Shown: positions 15,151-23,180 of the stretch, one piece after another
Position numbering within the stretch: the first letter of the stretch is position 1
How the letters are laid out: every line of letters begins with the position of its first letter
NCBI RefSeq assembly: GCF_014897985.1
Contig: NZ_JABUZA010000045.1
Coordinates: 1-33,836 of the forward strand
Direction: 5' to 3'
Source: Halomonas colorata
Lineage (GTDB): Bacteria; Pseudomonadota; Gammaproteobacteria; Pseudomonadales; Halomonadaceae
DNA length: 33,836 nucleotides
The notes under the pieces: model-generated
Told to the model about the DNA's origin: nothing
The model's input: the letters and a program-made list of their open reading frames with translations, nothing else
Database searches by the model: none
Position numbers and translations under genes: made by a program

Positions 15151-15343
15151 AGGTTATCCTCGTTGTTATTTTTCGAGTCGAGCAATACGCCGAGATGGCG
15201 AAGTACGGCCATTTGAATTCTTAGGCGATACGCACCAGTGCAGTTGTTTAAAACCGACACCGACATAGCTATTGCCGCGTCGCCCAAGCTATTGGATGGG
15301 TACACTGGCAGGCCAAACGGCCAACACATGAGAGGATGCCGTC

Positions 15344-15574
15344 ATGATGATTGTCGAACTGATTGATGGTGATGATTTCCGAGCACGGCTAACCGCGCTG
15401 GGTATCGATATTGCAGAGGGTGCCGACCCTGATACGTGTGCACGTATCGCGGCACAGGCGCATCAGCAAAAAGCGATTCCTGAACTCCCGGCACTAGTGA
15501 ATGATCTCATGACGCAGCAGAACATCCTGCTGCCATCGGTACGCCATGCCATCGAGCGCTTCTTACCTCTTTAA
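15344..15574 (+). CDS. Small conserved-looking protein of unknown function
   Basis: 76 aa, acidic, no Cys, no membrane segment, mostly helical in appearance (DDFRARLTALGIDIAEG, then PALVNDLMTQQNILLPSVRHAIERFLPL). I do not recognise the family. AGAGG at 15331-15335 is well placed for the ATG at 15344 (a second ATG follows at 15347). Codon usage resembles its neighbours, and it occupies its own space between the divergent BCCT gene and the convergent gbcA, with a hairpin after it. These are reasons to think it is real. The gap of 193 bp before it must also hold the BCCT promoter. Confidence 0.55.
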   Translation: MMIVELIDGDDFRARLTALGIDIAEGADPDTCARIAAQAHQQKAIPELPALVNDLMTQQNILLPSVRHAIERFLPL

Positions 15575-15596
15575 GGAATGGTTAAGCAGCGGCTTT

Positions 15597-15624
15597 GAGC
15601 AGGCCTGCCTTGGCAAGCCTGCTC
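15597..15624. terminator. Hairpin between the small gene and gbcA, probable bidirectional terminator
   Basis: gagcaggc (15597-15604) pairs perfectly with gcctgctc (15617-15624) across a 12-nt loop. On the plus strand a loose T-rich stretch follows (ttaatgcgtttt), which overlaps the end of gbcA. The two genes converge here with about 60 bp between stops. Confidence 0.5.
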
Positions 15625-15634
15625 TTAATGCGTT

Positions 15635-16921
15635 TTAGCCCTGGGCCAGCTGCAGCGCGACGCTATCGCTGCCCAGATTGCTGAGCATGCGTTCAGAGTA
15701 CCAGTCGATAAAGTCGATGACCCCAAACTCGTAGGTTTGCGAGTAGGGGCCGGGCTGGTAGGCCTTGGAGTTGATGCCGCGCTGGTTCTCTTCGGCCAGC
15801 TGGCGGTCCTGATCGTTGGTGGCATCCCATACGCGGCGCATGTTTTCCGGGTCATAATCCACGCCCTCTACCGCATCTTTATGCACCAGCCACTTGGTGG
15901 TCACCATGGTCTGCTGCGGGCCAAGCGGCAGTACGCGGAACACGACGGCGTGATCACCCATAAAGTGGTTCCAGGAGTTGGGCAGGTGCAGAATGCGCAG
16001 CGAACCCATGTCCGGGCTGGTCAGGCGGCCCATGAGTTTGTTGCAGGCTGGCTTGCCGTCCATGGTCATGGAGACCACGCCATCGAGTAACGGCGTGCGC
16101 GTCACGCGGTTGCGCTTGCCAAAGCGCTTGAGCTGCCAGGGCACCTGCTCGCCGTTCCAGTCGGCCTGCTTGCGAGTCACCAGATCCTTATACTTATCCG
16201 TCGCCCGCGGGTCTTCGGTATCGTCGAACTCGATCAGCGAGTTTAAAAGCTCCGGGTGCGAGCCATTACAGTGATAGCACTCGCGGTTGTTCTCGATGAC
16301 CAGCTTCCAGTTGGCCTGCTCGATAATGCTCGACTCCACGGCAACCTTGACGTTATCCATCTGGTACGGCTCAAGGTAGTGCTCGAGCGTCACCAGAAAA
16401 TCGTCGATGGCGGGCGGGTTATCGCTCAGGTTGATAAACACAAAGCCACCCGCAGTGCGCACGCTAACCGGCTTCAGGCCGAACTGGTTAAGATCGAAAT
16501 CGGTGCCCATGTCGCTGCCGGCAAACAGCAGGCGGCCGTCGAGCTCGTAGGTCCACTGGTGGTAGGGGCACACCAGCTTGGCAACTTTACCTTTATCCTT
16601 GGTACACAACCTTGAGCCGCGGTGGCGGCAAACGTTATGAAACGCATGGATCTGGCCTTCGCCGCCGCGCACAATCACCACGGGGTTGTCGCCGATCTCC
16701 AGGGTCATGAAATTGCCTTTGGCCGGAATCTCGCAGGCCATGCCCGCGAATAGCCATTCTTTTTCGAATACTTCCTGCATATCGAGCGCAAACAGGCGGG
16801 CATCATTATAGAAAGGCTGGGGCAGAGAATAGGTACGCGCGCGGGACTGCAGCATATCAACCGTCGCTTCACGCATGGATGCCAGTAGGTCGTTGTGTGT
16901 GTAATCCATTGTCTTGTTCAT
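15635..16921 (-). CDS. gbcA: GbcA, Rieske oxygenase subunit of glycine betaine monooxygenase
   Basis: 428 aa. With GbcB it oxidatively demethylates glycine betaine to dimethylglycine and formaldehyde using O2 and NADH. The Rieske 2Fe-2S site is Cys98-x-His100 and Cys118-x2-His121. The mononuclear iron site is in NNRECYHCNGSHPE, with His217 and His222. SRARTYSLPQPFYND near the N-terminus matches the GbcA family. I chose the ATG at 16921 (MNKTMDYT) because AAGGA lies 8 nt upstream; an upstream ATG at 16975 would add 18 unlike residues. It is divergent from gbcB across a shared 368-bp control region, the same split arrangement as in Pseudomonas. Confidence 0.95.
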   Translation of the reverse strand: MNKTMDYTHNDLLASMREATVDMLQSRARTYSLPQPFYNDARLFALDMQEVFEKEWLFAGMACEIPAKGNFMTLEIGDNPVVIVRGGEGQIHAFHNVCRHRGSRLCTKDKGKVAKLVCPYHQWTYELDGRLLFAGSDMGTDFDLNQFGLKPVSVRTAGGFVFINLSDNPPAIDDFLVTLEHYLEPYQMDNVKVAVESSIIEQANWKLVIENNRECYHCNGSHPELLNSLIEFDDTEDPRATDKYKDLVTRKQADWNGEQVPWQLKRFGKRNRVTRTPLLDGVVSMTMDGKPACNKLMGRLTSPDMGSLRILHLPNSWNHFMGDHAVVFRVLPLGPQQTMVTTKWLVHKDAVEGVDYDPENMRRVWDATNDQDRQLAEENQRGINSKAYQPGPYSQTYEFGVIDFIDWYSERMLSNLGSDSVALQLAQG

Positions 16922-17027
16922 ACCAGATATCCTTTTTAACACCGCCTCCCTTACCCAGGGCGGCGACAGGGTCATTAACCAAACATGATTGTGTTGTTGT
17001 TAAGTTGCGTAACCTGGCGATTGTGTG

Positions 17028-17082
17028 AAGCGCACAGCGCTTGCTACTTGTTGATGGATTGTGGTGCACGGCTTTTGCCGTC
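17028..17082. promoter_or_regulatory. gbcA-gbcB intergenic palindromes, candidate GbdR operators
   Basis: The shared upstream region (16922-17289) holds two perfect short palindromes. One is aagcgc-aca-gcgctt (17028-17042); the other is acggc-tttt-gccgt (17069-17082). The first shares the hexamer aagcgc with the regions before the dipeptidase gene and fdhA. A divergent promoter pair controlled by one activator is expected from known biology of this locus. Which palindrome is bound is inference. No gene is seen in the gap. Confidence 0.35.
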
Positions 17083-17289
17083 AATTGTCTGCCCACGACA
17101 CTATGTGGCGTGGCGACGACGTGAGTGGAGTTTTTTGATCAACAGAAGGTGCCGCAAGGTAAGTGTGTGTCGCTAACAGGCAAGCTGGCCATAAAGCGCG
17201 TACCCAGAATGCAGGTTAATGGTGCTGGACCGTGCAGACAGGACGGGCCGGTGAAGGCAACGCGATAGCACGGCCACATTGAGACGACG

Positions 17290-18396
17290 ATGACAATGAA
17301 CTTCTTTAATCCCGTCACGACCCAGACCTGGACCAACGGCCGCCACCATGTGCGGTGCGTCAAGATCATTCAGGAAACCTGGGACGTTCGCACGTTCTGC
17401 TTTATGGCTGAACAGCCGGTAATGTTCTTCTTCAAGCCGGGCCAGTTTGTGACGCTGGAGCTTGAAATCGATAACCAGCCGATCATGCGCTCCTATACGA
17501 TTTCAAGCTCTCCCTCCGTGCCTTACAGCTTTTCAATCACGGTCAAGCAGGTGCCGGGCGGCTATGTCTCCAACTGGCTGCACGCCAACCTCAAGGTGGG
17601 CGACGAGCTGGTGGTGCATGGCCCGGTGGGTAACTTCAACTCCATCGACTTTCCTGCCGACAAGGTACTGTTTCTGTCCGGCGGCGTGGGCATTACCCCG
17701 CTGATGTCGATGACCCGCTGGTTCTTTGACACTAATGCCAATGTGGATGTTGAATTTATTCACAGCGCCCGGGCGCCGCGTGACGTTATCTATCACCGAG
17801 AACTGGTGCACATGTTCTCGCGTATCCCCGAGTTCAAACTGCATATCGTGTGCGAGAAGAAAGACGATATCGGCGAGGCGTGGGCCGGTTACCGCGGTTA
17901 TCTGACCCAGCCCATGCTCGAACTCATGGCCCCGGATTTTCTCGAACGGGAAATATTCTGCTGTGGCCCGACGCCCTATATGAACGCCATCAAGGCGATC
18001 TTGCGCGCCAACAACTACGACATGGCTCACTACCATGAGGAGTCGTTTGGCGCGACGCCAATGGATGTCCAGGAAGACGTTCTGGAGCTTGCCGAGCAGG
18101 CTGAAGTTGAAGCCGAACAGGCCGAGTCCGAAGAACTGATCAACATTGAATTCGCCCAGTCAAATAAAAGCGTGCGTATTCAGCCAGGCGAGACAGTACA
18201 CGCGGCAGCGGCCAAACTTGGCCTGCATATCCCCAAGGCATGTGGTATGGGCATCTGCGGTACCTGCCGGGTGGAGCTGAAGTCCGGTGAGGTGGAAATG
18301 GAACACAACGGCGGGATTACCGACGAAGATATCGAAGAGGGCTACATCCTGTCCTGCTGCAGCAAACCGAAAGGCAATCTAGTGGTGGATTTCTAG
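17290..18396 (+). CDS. gbcB: GbcB, ferredoxin reductase subunit of glycine betaine monooxygenase
   Basis: 368 aa flavin/iron-sulfur reductase that passes electrons from NAD(P)H to GbcA. The FNR-type module occupies about residues 15-260, with RSYTISSSPS for flavin and FLSGGVGITPLMSM for nucleotide binding. An acidic linker rich in Glu (about 258-280) leads to a C-terminal plant-type 2Fe-2S domain whose CGMGICGTC motif and later SCC supply the cluster cysteines. The ATG at 17290 is used; another ATG lies two codons on, and neither has a strong Shine-Dalgarno. Transcribed away from gbcA and closed by a strong terminator. Confidence 0.94.
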   Translation: MTMNFFNPVTTQTWTNGRHHVRCVKIIQETWDVRTFCFMAEQPVMFFFKPGQFVTLELEIDNQPIMRSYTISSSPSVPYSFSITVKQVPGGYVSNWLHANLKVGDELVVHGPVGNFNSIDFPADKVLFLSGGVGITPLMSMTRWFFDTNANVDVEFIHSARAPRDVIYHRELVHMFSRIPEFKLHIVCEKKDDIGEAWAGYRGYLTQPMLELMAPDFLEREIFCCGPTPYMNAIKAILRANNYDMAHYHEESFGATPMDVQEDVLELAEQAEVEAEQAESEELINIEFAQSNKSVRIQPGETVHAAAAKLGLHIPKACGMGICGTCRVELKSGEVEMEHNGGITDEDIEEGYILSCCSKPKGNLVVDF

Positions 18397-18430
18397 CACG
18401 ACAAGCCAAAGGGGCAAAGCCTGCCAAGAG

Positions 18431-18464
18431 ACGGATACCAACCTGGCTCGGTATCCGTTTTTTT
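18431..18464 (+). terminator. Rho-independent terminator of gbcB
   Basis: A perfect 9-bp stem (18431-18439 with 18450-18458) and 10-nt loop are followed by a long T run. It lies 35 bp after the gbcB stop. Confidence 0.92.
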
Positions 18465-18490
18465 ATGCTTTAAATTCACCATAAACGGAC

Positions 18491-18525
18491 ATAAAAAACG
18501 CTCATGGCCCGGAGCCATGAGCGTT
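18491..18525 (-). terminator. Rho-independent terminator of fdhA
   Basis: A perfect 12-bp stem (18497-18508 with 18514-18525), 5-nt loop, followed on the minus strand by a T run (complement of 18493-18498). It stands back to back with the gbcB terminator between these converging genes. Confidence 0.92.
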
Positions 18526-18560
18526 ATTAACGTCTGTTACCCGCGCGTTTTAGTGCTTAA

Positions 18561-19748
18561 TCAGGCAGCGCCCAGCAATCCATGAGGATCGAGGACAAAC
18601 TTGCTGGCCACGCCCGCATCGAACTGCTCGTAGCCCGTTGGCGCATCTTCAAGCGAGATAACTTGGGCGTTGACGATCTCGGCGATGTTCAAGCGCCCGT
18701 GCAGGATGGCCTGCATCAGCTGTCGGTTGTACTGCACTACTGGCGTCTGGCCGGTATGGAAAGAGAGTCCCTTGGCCCAGCCTTGACCAAAGCGCAGGCT
18801 GAGGCTTCCGGTTTGCGCAGCTTTTTCGGTCGCACCCGGGTCTTCGGTCACGTAAAGCCCCGGAATACCGATGGAGCCGCCTTCGCGGGTGACTTCCATC
18901 ATCTGGTTAAGCACCACTGCGGGTTGTTCTTTGCCACCATGCCCGATCGCTTCAAAACCGACCGCATCGATGGCGCTATCCACGCTGGGCTCGCCCACCA
19001 CCGCAGCGATCATTTCACCCAGGCGATCATGCTTGCTCAGATCAATCGGCACAAAGCCCATCTTGCGGGCGTGCTCCAGGCGCGCCTGATTGAAGTCACC
19101 GATCATGACTACCGCCGCGCCTAGCAGGCGTGCCGAGGCCGCCGCGGCCAGCCCCACCGGACCTGCACCGGCAACGTACACCGTGGAGCCTGCGCCAACG
19201 CCCGCTTTTAAAGCGCCGTGGAAACCGGTCGGGAGAATATCGCTCAACATGGTCAAATCGCGGATCTGGGTCATGGCTTGGTCGCGATCCGGGAACTTGA
19301 GCAGATTGAAGTCGGCGTAGGGCACCATGACGTAGTGCGCCTGCCCGCCTACCCAGCCGCCCATATCGACATACCCGTAGGCACCGCCCGCGCGGTCATC
19401 GTTGACGTGCAGGCAAAGGCCTGTATGGCCTTCTTTGCAGGTACGGCAGCGGCCGCAGGCCACATTGAAAGGCACTGACACGATGTCGCCAATACTTAGA
19501 AATTCGACGCCCTTGCCCTTCTCGATTACCTCGCCAGTAATCTCGTGCCCCAGCACCATACCGGTGGGTGCAGTGGTCCGCCCGCGCACCATGTGCTGGT
19601 CAGAGCCGCAGATATTCGTGGACACCACTTTCAAGATGACGCCGTGATCAATGGGCTTGCCATGGGGCGTTTCCATTTTTGGGTAGGCGATATCCTGAAC
19701 TTCGACCTTACCGTCACCGATATAAACAACACCACGATTGTTGGACAT
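18561..19748 (-). CDS. fdhA: Glutathione-independent, zinc-dependent formaldehyde dehydrogenase
   Basis: 395 aa medium-chain dehydrogenase of the Pseudomonas putida FdhA type, oxidising formaldehyde to formate with NAD. Catalytic-zinc motif ICGSDQH (about residues 47-53) and GHEITGEV are present. The structural-zinc cysteines are in CGRCRTCKEGHTGLC. The Rossmann glycine motif is VAGAGPVGLAAAAS. The long insert typical of this subclass (RAGGAYGYVDMGGWVGGQ) separates it from ordinary alcohol dehydrogenases. Strong Shine-Dalgarno (GAGAGGA). It removes the formaldehyde produced by the demethylases. It is divergent from glyA, whereas in Pseudomonas it follows purU. Confidence 0.94.
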   Translation of the reverse strand: MSNNRGVVYIGDGKVEVQDIAYPKMETPHGKPIDHGVILKVVSTNICGSDQHMVRGRTTAPTGMVLGHEITGEVIEKGKGVEFLSIGDIVSVPFNVACGRCRTCKEGHTGLCLHVNDDRAGGAYGYVDMGGWVGGQAHYVMVPYADFNLLKFPDRDQAMTQIRDLTMLSDILPTGFHGALKAGVGAGSTVYVAGAGPVGLAAAASARLLGAAVVMIGDFNQARLEHARKMGFVPIDLSKHDRLGEMIAAVVGEPSVDSAIDAVGFEAIGHGGKEQPAVVLNQMMEVTREGGSIGIPGLYVTEDPGATEKAAQTGSLSLRFGQGWAKGLSFHTGQTPVVQYNRQLMQAILHGRLNIAEIVNAQVISLEDAPTGYEQFDAGVASKFVLDPHGLLGAA

Positions 19749-19841
19749 GCGGAATCCTCTCTTCTGGGCGCTGACGCAGTCTCGAAGACGTTCTCAATAA
19801 CTGCGCTGGCATCATTATTTTTGAATCGAGCTGGCGTATTT

Positions 19842-19865
19842 GAAGCGCCTGCGAGAAGCGCTTCT
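19842..19865 (-). promoter_or_regulatory. Repeated gaagcgc motif upstream of fdhA, candidate GbdR site
   Basis: gaagcgc occurs twice in direct orientation 13 bp apart (19842-19848 and 19855-19861), and the second copy lies in a 12-bp perfect palindrome, agaagcgcttct (19854-19865). It is about 100 bp before fdhA. Direct half-site pairs are usual for AraC-family activators; the assignment is inference. The rest of the 401-bp fdhA-glyA gap (19749-20149) shows no convincing gene, and I could not recognise a glycine or folate riboswitch in it. Confidence 0.35.
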
Positions 19866-20149
19866 TGATCAGCAGGCCAACTAAAAACATCAACCTGTTG
19901 CCGCAGCATGACGCACCCGGCCTACCCGCAATTACTCATAAACGACGTCGAACAATAGATAGGCGACGTCTTATAACGCCCCATAAAAAATTCATGCCGA
20001 TGTCGCAAATACGCCGAGCGGTGACGTGGGCAAGCATCTTGGGGGGCAAGGCCAACGATACTATCGCGGCAGGATAGCGTTGATGGTGATGCGATTACCG
20101 ACGCTAACAGACTCCCAGACCGAACAAAGCGACTAGCCTGGAGACCCAG

Positions 20150-21481
20150 ATGGCTCATAACAATTTTTCTCCCAAAGCCCGCCTGGCCGACTACGACACG
20201 GCCCTTGCCTCGGCAATTGCTGAAGAGACAGCGCGCCAGGAAGCCCATATCGAACTGATCGCCTCCGAGAACTACACCAGCAAGCTGGTCATGGAAGCCC
20301 AAGGCACCCAGCTGACCAACAAGTACGCTGAAGGCTACCCCGGCAAGCGCTATTACGGCGGCTGTGAGTTCGTCGACAAGGTCGAGCAGCTTGCTATCGA
20401 GCGGGCCTGCAGTCTGTTTGGCGCCAACTACGCCAACGTGCAGCCCCACTCCGGCGCCCAGGCCAACGCGGCCGTTTTCATGGCGCTGGTTAGCCCTGGC
20501 GACACCATTTTGGGCATGAGTCTGGCTCACGGTGGCCATCTGACTCACGGCGCAGCGCCGAACTTCTCGGGCAAGCACTACAACGCTATCCAGTACGGCT
20601 TGGTCGAAGGCACTGGCGAAATCGACTACGACGAAGTCGAGCGGCTGGCGCGTGAGCATAAGCCGAAAATGATCATTGCCGGTTTCTCGGCCTATTCCCG
20701 CGTGGTCGACTGGCGCCGTTTCCGCACTATTGCCGATGAAGTGGGCGCCTATCTGATGGTCGACATGGCCCACGTGGCAGGCCTTGTGGCCGCAGGCCTG
20801 TATCCGAGCCCACTGCCCCACGCCCACGTGGTAACCACCACGACCCACAAGACGCTGCGCGGCCCGCGCGGCGGCCTGATTCTCTCCGCCGATGGTGACG
20901 AGACGCTCTACAAGAAGCTCAACGGCGCGGTATTCCCCGGCCAGCAGGGCGGCCCGCTGATGCATGTGATCGCAGCCAAAGCGGTAGCGTTCAAGGAAGC
21001 CATGAACCAGGAGTTCGTCAACTATCAACGCCAGGTGATCGCTAACGCCCAGACCATGGCCCGCGTCTTCGTTGAGCGTGGTTTTGATGTGGTGTCCGGC
21101 GGTACCGACGACCACCTGTTCCTGGTGTCGCTGATCAAGCAGGGCATTACCGGTAAAGATGCCGACGCGGCCCTTGGGCGTGCGCATATCACGGTCAACA
21201 AGAACAGCGTGCCCAACGATCCGCAAAGCCCCTTCGTTACATCGGGCTTGCGCATCGGCACGCCAGCGGTAACCACCCGTGGGATGGTCGAAGCGGACTG
21301 CGAGCATCTGGCTGGCTGGATTTGCGACATTCTCGACGTACTGGCCGATCAGCAGGACACCACTGACGTAGAAAACCAGGTACGCGACAACGTTGCCGAT
21401 CTGTGCGCCCACTACCCGGTGTATGGCCAAGCCCAAACCACGAGTGAGCAAGTGGTCGATAGCGCAGCCTCAGTCGCCTGA
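20150..21481 (+). CDS. glyA: Serine hydroxymethyltransferase of the betaine/sarcosine operon
   Basis: 443 aa, PLP enzyme interconverting glycine plus 5,10-methylene-THF with serine plus THF. The PLP lysine is in [14 protein letters not shown] (Lys234). The N-terminal [10 protein letters not shown] and central [13 protein letters not shown] and [17 protein letters not shown] are classic. It is somewhat longer than the typical 417 aa because of short N- and C-terminal additions. CTGGAG precedes the ATG. It heads the glyA-soxBDAG-purU run. It is probably a dedicated copy that uses the glycine and C1 units made by sarcosine oxidase, separate from a housekeeping glyA elsewhere. Confidence 0.95.
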   Translation: MAHNNFSPKARLADYDTALASAIAEETARQEAHIELIASENYTSKLVMEAQGTQLTNKYAEGYPGKRYYGGCEFVDKVEQLAIERACSLFGANYANVQPHSGAQANAAVFMALVSPGDTILGMSLAHGGHLTHGAAPNFSGKHYNAIQYGLVEGTGEIDYDEVERLAREHKPKMIIAGFSAYSRVVDWRRFRTIADEVGAYLMVDMAHVAGLVAAGLYPSPLPHAHVVTTTTHKTLRGPRGGLILSADGDETLYKKLNGAVFPGQQGGPLMHVIAAKAVAFKEAMNQEFVNYQRQVIANAQTMARVFVERGFDVVSGGTDDHLFLVSLIKQGITGKDADAALGRAHITVNKNSVPNDPQSPFVTSGLRIGTPAVTTRGMVEADCEHLAGWICDILDVLADQQDTTDVENQVRDNVADLCAHYPVYGQAQTTSEQVVDSAASVA

Positions 21482-21495
21482 CGATAGCCGCCAGC

Positions 21496-21511
21496 CGGCT
21501 CCACGGAGCCG
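21496..21511 (+). other. Short hairpin just before the soxB ribosome-binding site
   Basis: cggctc-cacg-gagccg forms a perfect 6-bp stem between glyA and soxB, ending a few bases before AAGGAG. It lacks a T tract, so it may be an mRNA processing or stability element. Confidence 0.35.
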
Positions 21512-21527
21512 ATCAAGGAGAAACTCT

Positions 21528-22778
21528 ATGCAACGTTATTCCGGCTTCGGACTGGTCAAACATGCGCTTGGGCATCACGAAAACTGGGAGCGCCAGTGGC
21601 GCAACCCTGAACCCAAGAAGCGCTACGACGTCATCATCGTGGGTGGTGGCGGCCATGGGCTAGCCACTGCTTATTACCTGGCGAAAGAGTTCGGCGTCAA
21701 GAATGTCGCCGTGGTCGAAAAAGGCTGGCTGGGCGGCGGCAACACCGCACGTAATACCACCATCGTGCGTTCCAACTACCTGTGGGACGAAGCGGGACGG
21801 CTTTACAACCACTCGCTGGATCTGTGGAAGGGCCTTTCCCAGGATCTAAACTATAACGTGATGTTCTCCCAGCGCGGCGTGCTCAACCTGGGCCACACCC
21901 TGCAGGATATGCGCGACATTCAGCGCCGCGTTCACGCTAATCGCCTGAACGGTATCGACAGCGAAGTGGTCACCCCGAAACAGATCAAGGAGATCGAGCC
22001 TGAGCTGGATATTTCCAATCGCGCCCGCTACCCGATCATGGGTGCCTCCTGGCAGAAGAGCGCGGGTGTAGCGCGCCACGACGCCGTCGCCTGGGGCTTT
22101 GCCCGGGGTGCGGACGCGCTGGGGGTCGATCTTTTGCAGAACACCGAGGTCACCGGCTTCAAGATTCGCGACGGCAAGATACTGGGCGTGCACACCAACC
22201 GCGGCGATATTGAAGCCAATACAGTGGGCTGTGTCGCAGCGGGTAATTCCGGCGTGCTGGCCAACATGGCGGGTATCAAGTTGCCGCTGGAGTCGCACCC
22301 TTTGCAGGCGCTGGTATCCGAGCCGCTCAAGCCGATTCTCAACACCGTCACCATGTCCAACCACGTTCACGGCTACATCAGCCAGTCCGACAAGGGCGAC
22401 CTGGTCATCGGGGCGGGTATTGACGGCTACCTGGGTTACGGCCAGCGCGGCAGCTACCCGACCATCGAGCACACCCTGCAGGCCATCGTCGAGATGTTCC
22501 CAATGTTCTCCCGAGTGCGCATGAACCGCCAATGGGGCGGCATTGTGGATACCTGCCCGGACGCCTGCCCGATTCTATCCAAGACGAAGGTCAAGGGTCT
22601 GTATTTCAACTGCGGCTGGGGCACCGGCGGCTTCAAGGCGACCCCCGGTTCCGGGCATGTTTTTGCCGCGAGCCTGGCCAAGGGTGAAATGCATCCCATC
22701 GCTGCGCCTTTTTCCATCGACCGTTTCCATACCGGTGCGCTGATCGATGAACACGGCGCCGCTGGCGTGGCGCACTGA
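21528..22778 (+). CDS. soxB: Sarcosine oxidase beta subunit
   Basis: 416 aa flavoprotein, the catalytic subunit of heterotetrameric sarcosine oxidase. It oxidises sarcosine to glycine while FAD and covalent FMN pass electrons to O2. FAD motif [22 protein letters not shown] starts at about residue 34. The RHDAVAW motif holds His184, equivalent to the FMN-linked histidine of the family. C-terminal [14 protein letters not shown] is typical. I chose the ATG at 21528 because AAGGAG is spaced 7 nt away and the upstream in-frame codons lie inside glyA. Followed after 12 bp by soxD. Confidence 0.95.
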   Translation: MQRYSGFGLVKHALGHHENWERQWRNPEPKKRYDVIIVGGGGHGLATAYYLAKEFGVKNVAVVEKGWLGGGNTARNTTIVRSNYLWDEAGRLYNHSLDLWKGLSQDLNYNVMFSQRGVLNLGHTLQDMRDIQRRVHANRLNGIDSEVVTPKQIKEIEPELDISNRARYPIMGASWQKSAGVARHDAVAWGFARGADALGVDLLQNTEVTGFKIRDGKILGVHTNRGDIEANTVGCVAAGNSGVLANMAGIKLPLESHPLQALVSEPLKPILNTVTMSNHVHGYISQSDKGDLVIGAGIDGYLGYGQRGSYPTIEHTLQAIVEMFPMFSRVRMNRQWGGIVDTCPDACPILSKTKVKGLYFNCGWGTGGFKATPGSGHVFAASLAKGEMHPIAAPFSIDRFHTGALIDEHGAAGVAH

Positions 22779-22790
22779 GGAGAGCCCATC

Positions 22791-23180
22791 ATGTTTTATA
22801 TCTTCTGCCCCTACTGCAAGGAGCACCGCGAGGAAGAGGAGTTCCACGCTCGCGGCCAGGCCCACCTGATGCGCCCTTCCGACCCGGATAACACTAGCGA
22901 CGAGGAGTGGGGTGACTACCTGTTCTTCCGCAACAACCCGCGCGGCATTCACCACGAAATGTGGGTGCACTCGGTGGGCTGTCGCAAGTTTTTCAATATC
23001 ACCCGCAACACGGTGACCTACGAAATTCTTGAAACCTACCCGATGGGCGAGCAGCCGACCATCACGGCGGCAACGCCCGATGTTCGCCACGAACAAGGCG
23101 TCCAGGTGGCCGATGGCGGCTGGCAGACCGTGGGCACCCGGCCTGAAAACAAAGCACTGAACGAGGAGGCCTCGTCATGA
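22791..23180 (+). CDS. soxD: Sarcosine oxidase delta subunit
   Basis: 129 aa zinc-binding small subunit of heterotetrameric sarcosine oxidase. The expected zinc ligands are all visible: Cys6 and Cys9 in FCPYC, and His60 and Cys64 in VHSVGC. It is slightly longer than the usual 95-110 aa owing to a C-terminal tail. GAGGAG precedes the ATG. The stop overlaps the soxA start (ATGA), so translation is coupled. Confidence 0.95.
   Translation: MFYIFCPYCKEHREEEEFHARGQAHLMRPSDPDNTSDEEWGDYLFFRNNPRGIHHEMWVHSVGCRKFFNITRNTVTYEILETYPMGEQPTITAATPDVRHEQGVQVADGGWQTVGTRPENKALNEEASS

Noticed and set aside
19749..20149. Glycine or folate riboswitch before glyA
   Set aside because: I looked for paired glycine-aptamer or folate-aptamer helices and could not recognise either; a covariance search (Infernal/Rfam) would decide.
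19922..21451. 509-codon open frame on the minus strand opposite glyA
   Set aside because: It lies antisense to an unmistakable glyA, has no family motifs, and is the kind of long shadow frame that codon bias creates in GC-rich genes.
21393..21527. Longer soxB start inside glyA
   Set aside because: The extra 45 residues would be read from glyA coding sequence in another frame; the ATG at 21528 has an ideal ribosome site.
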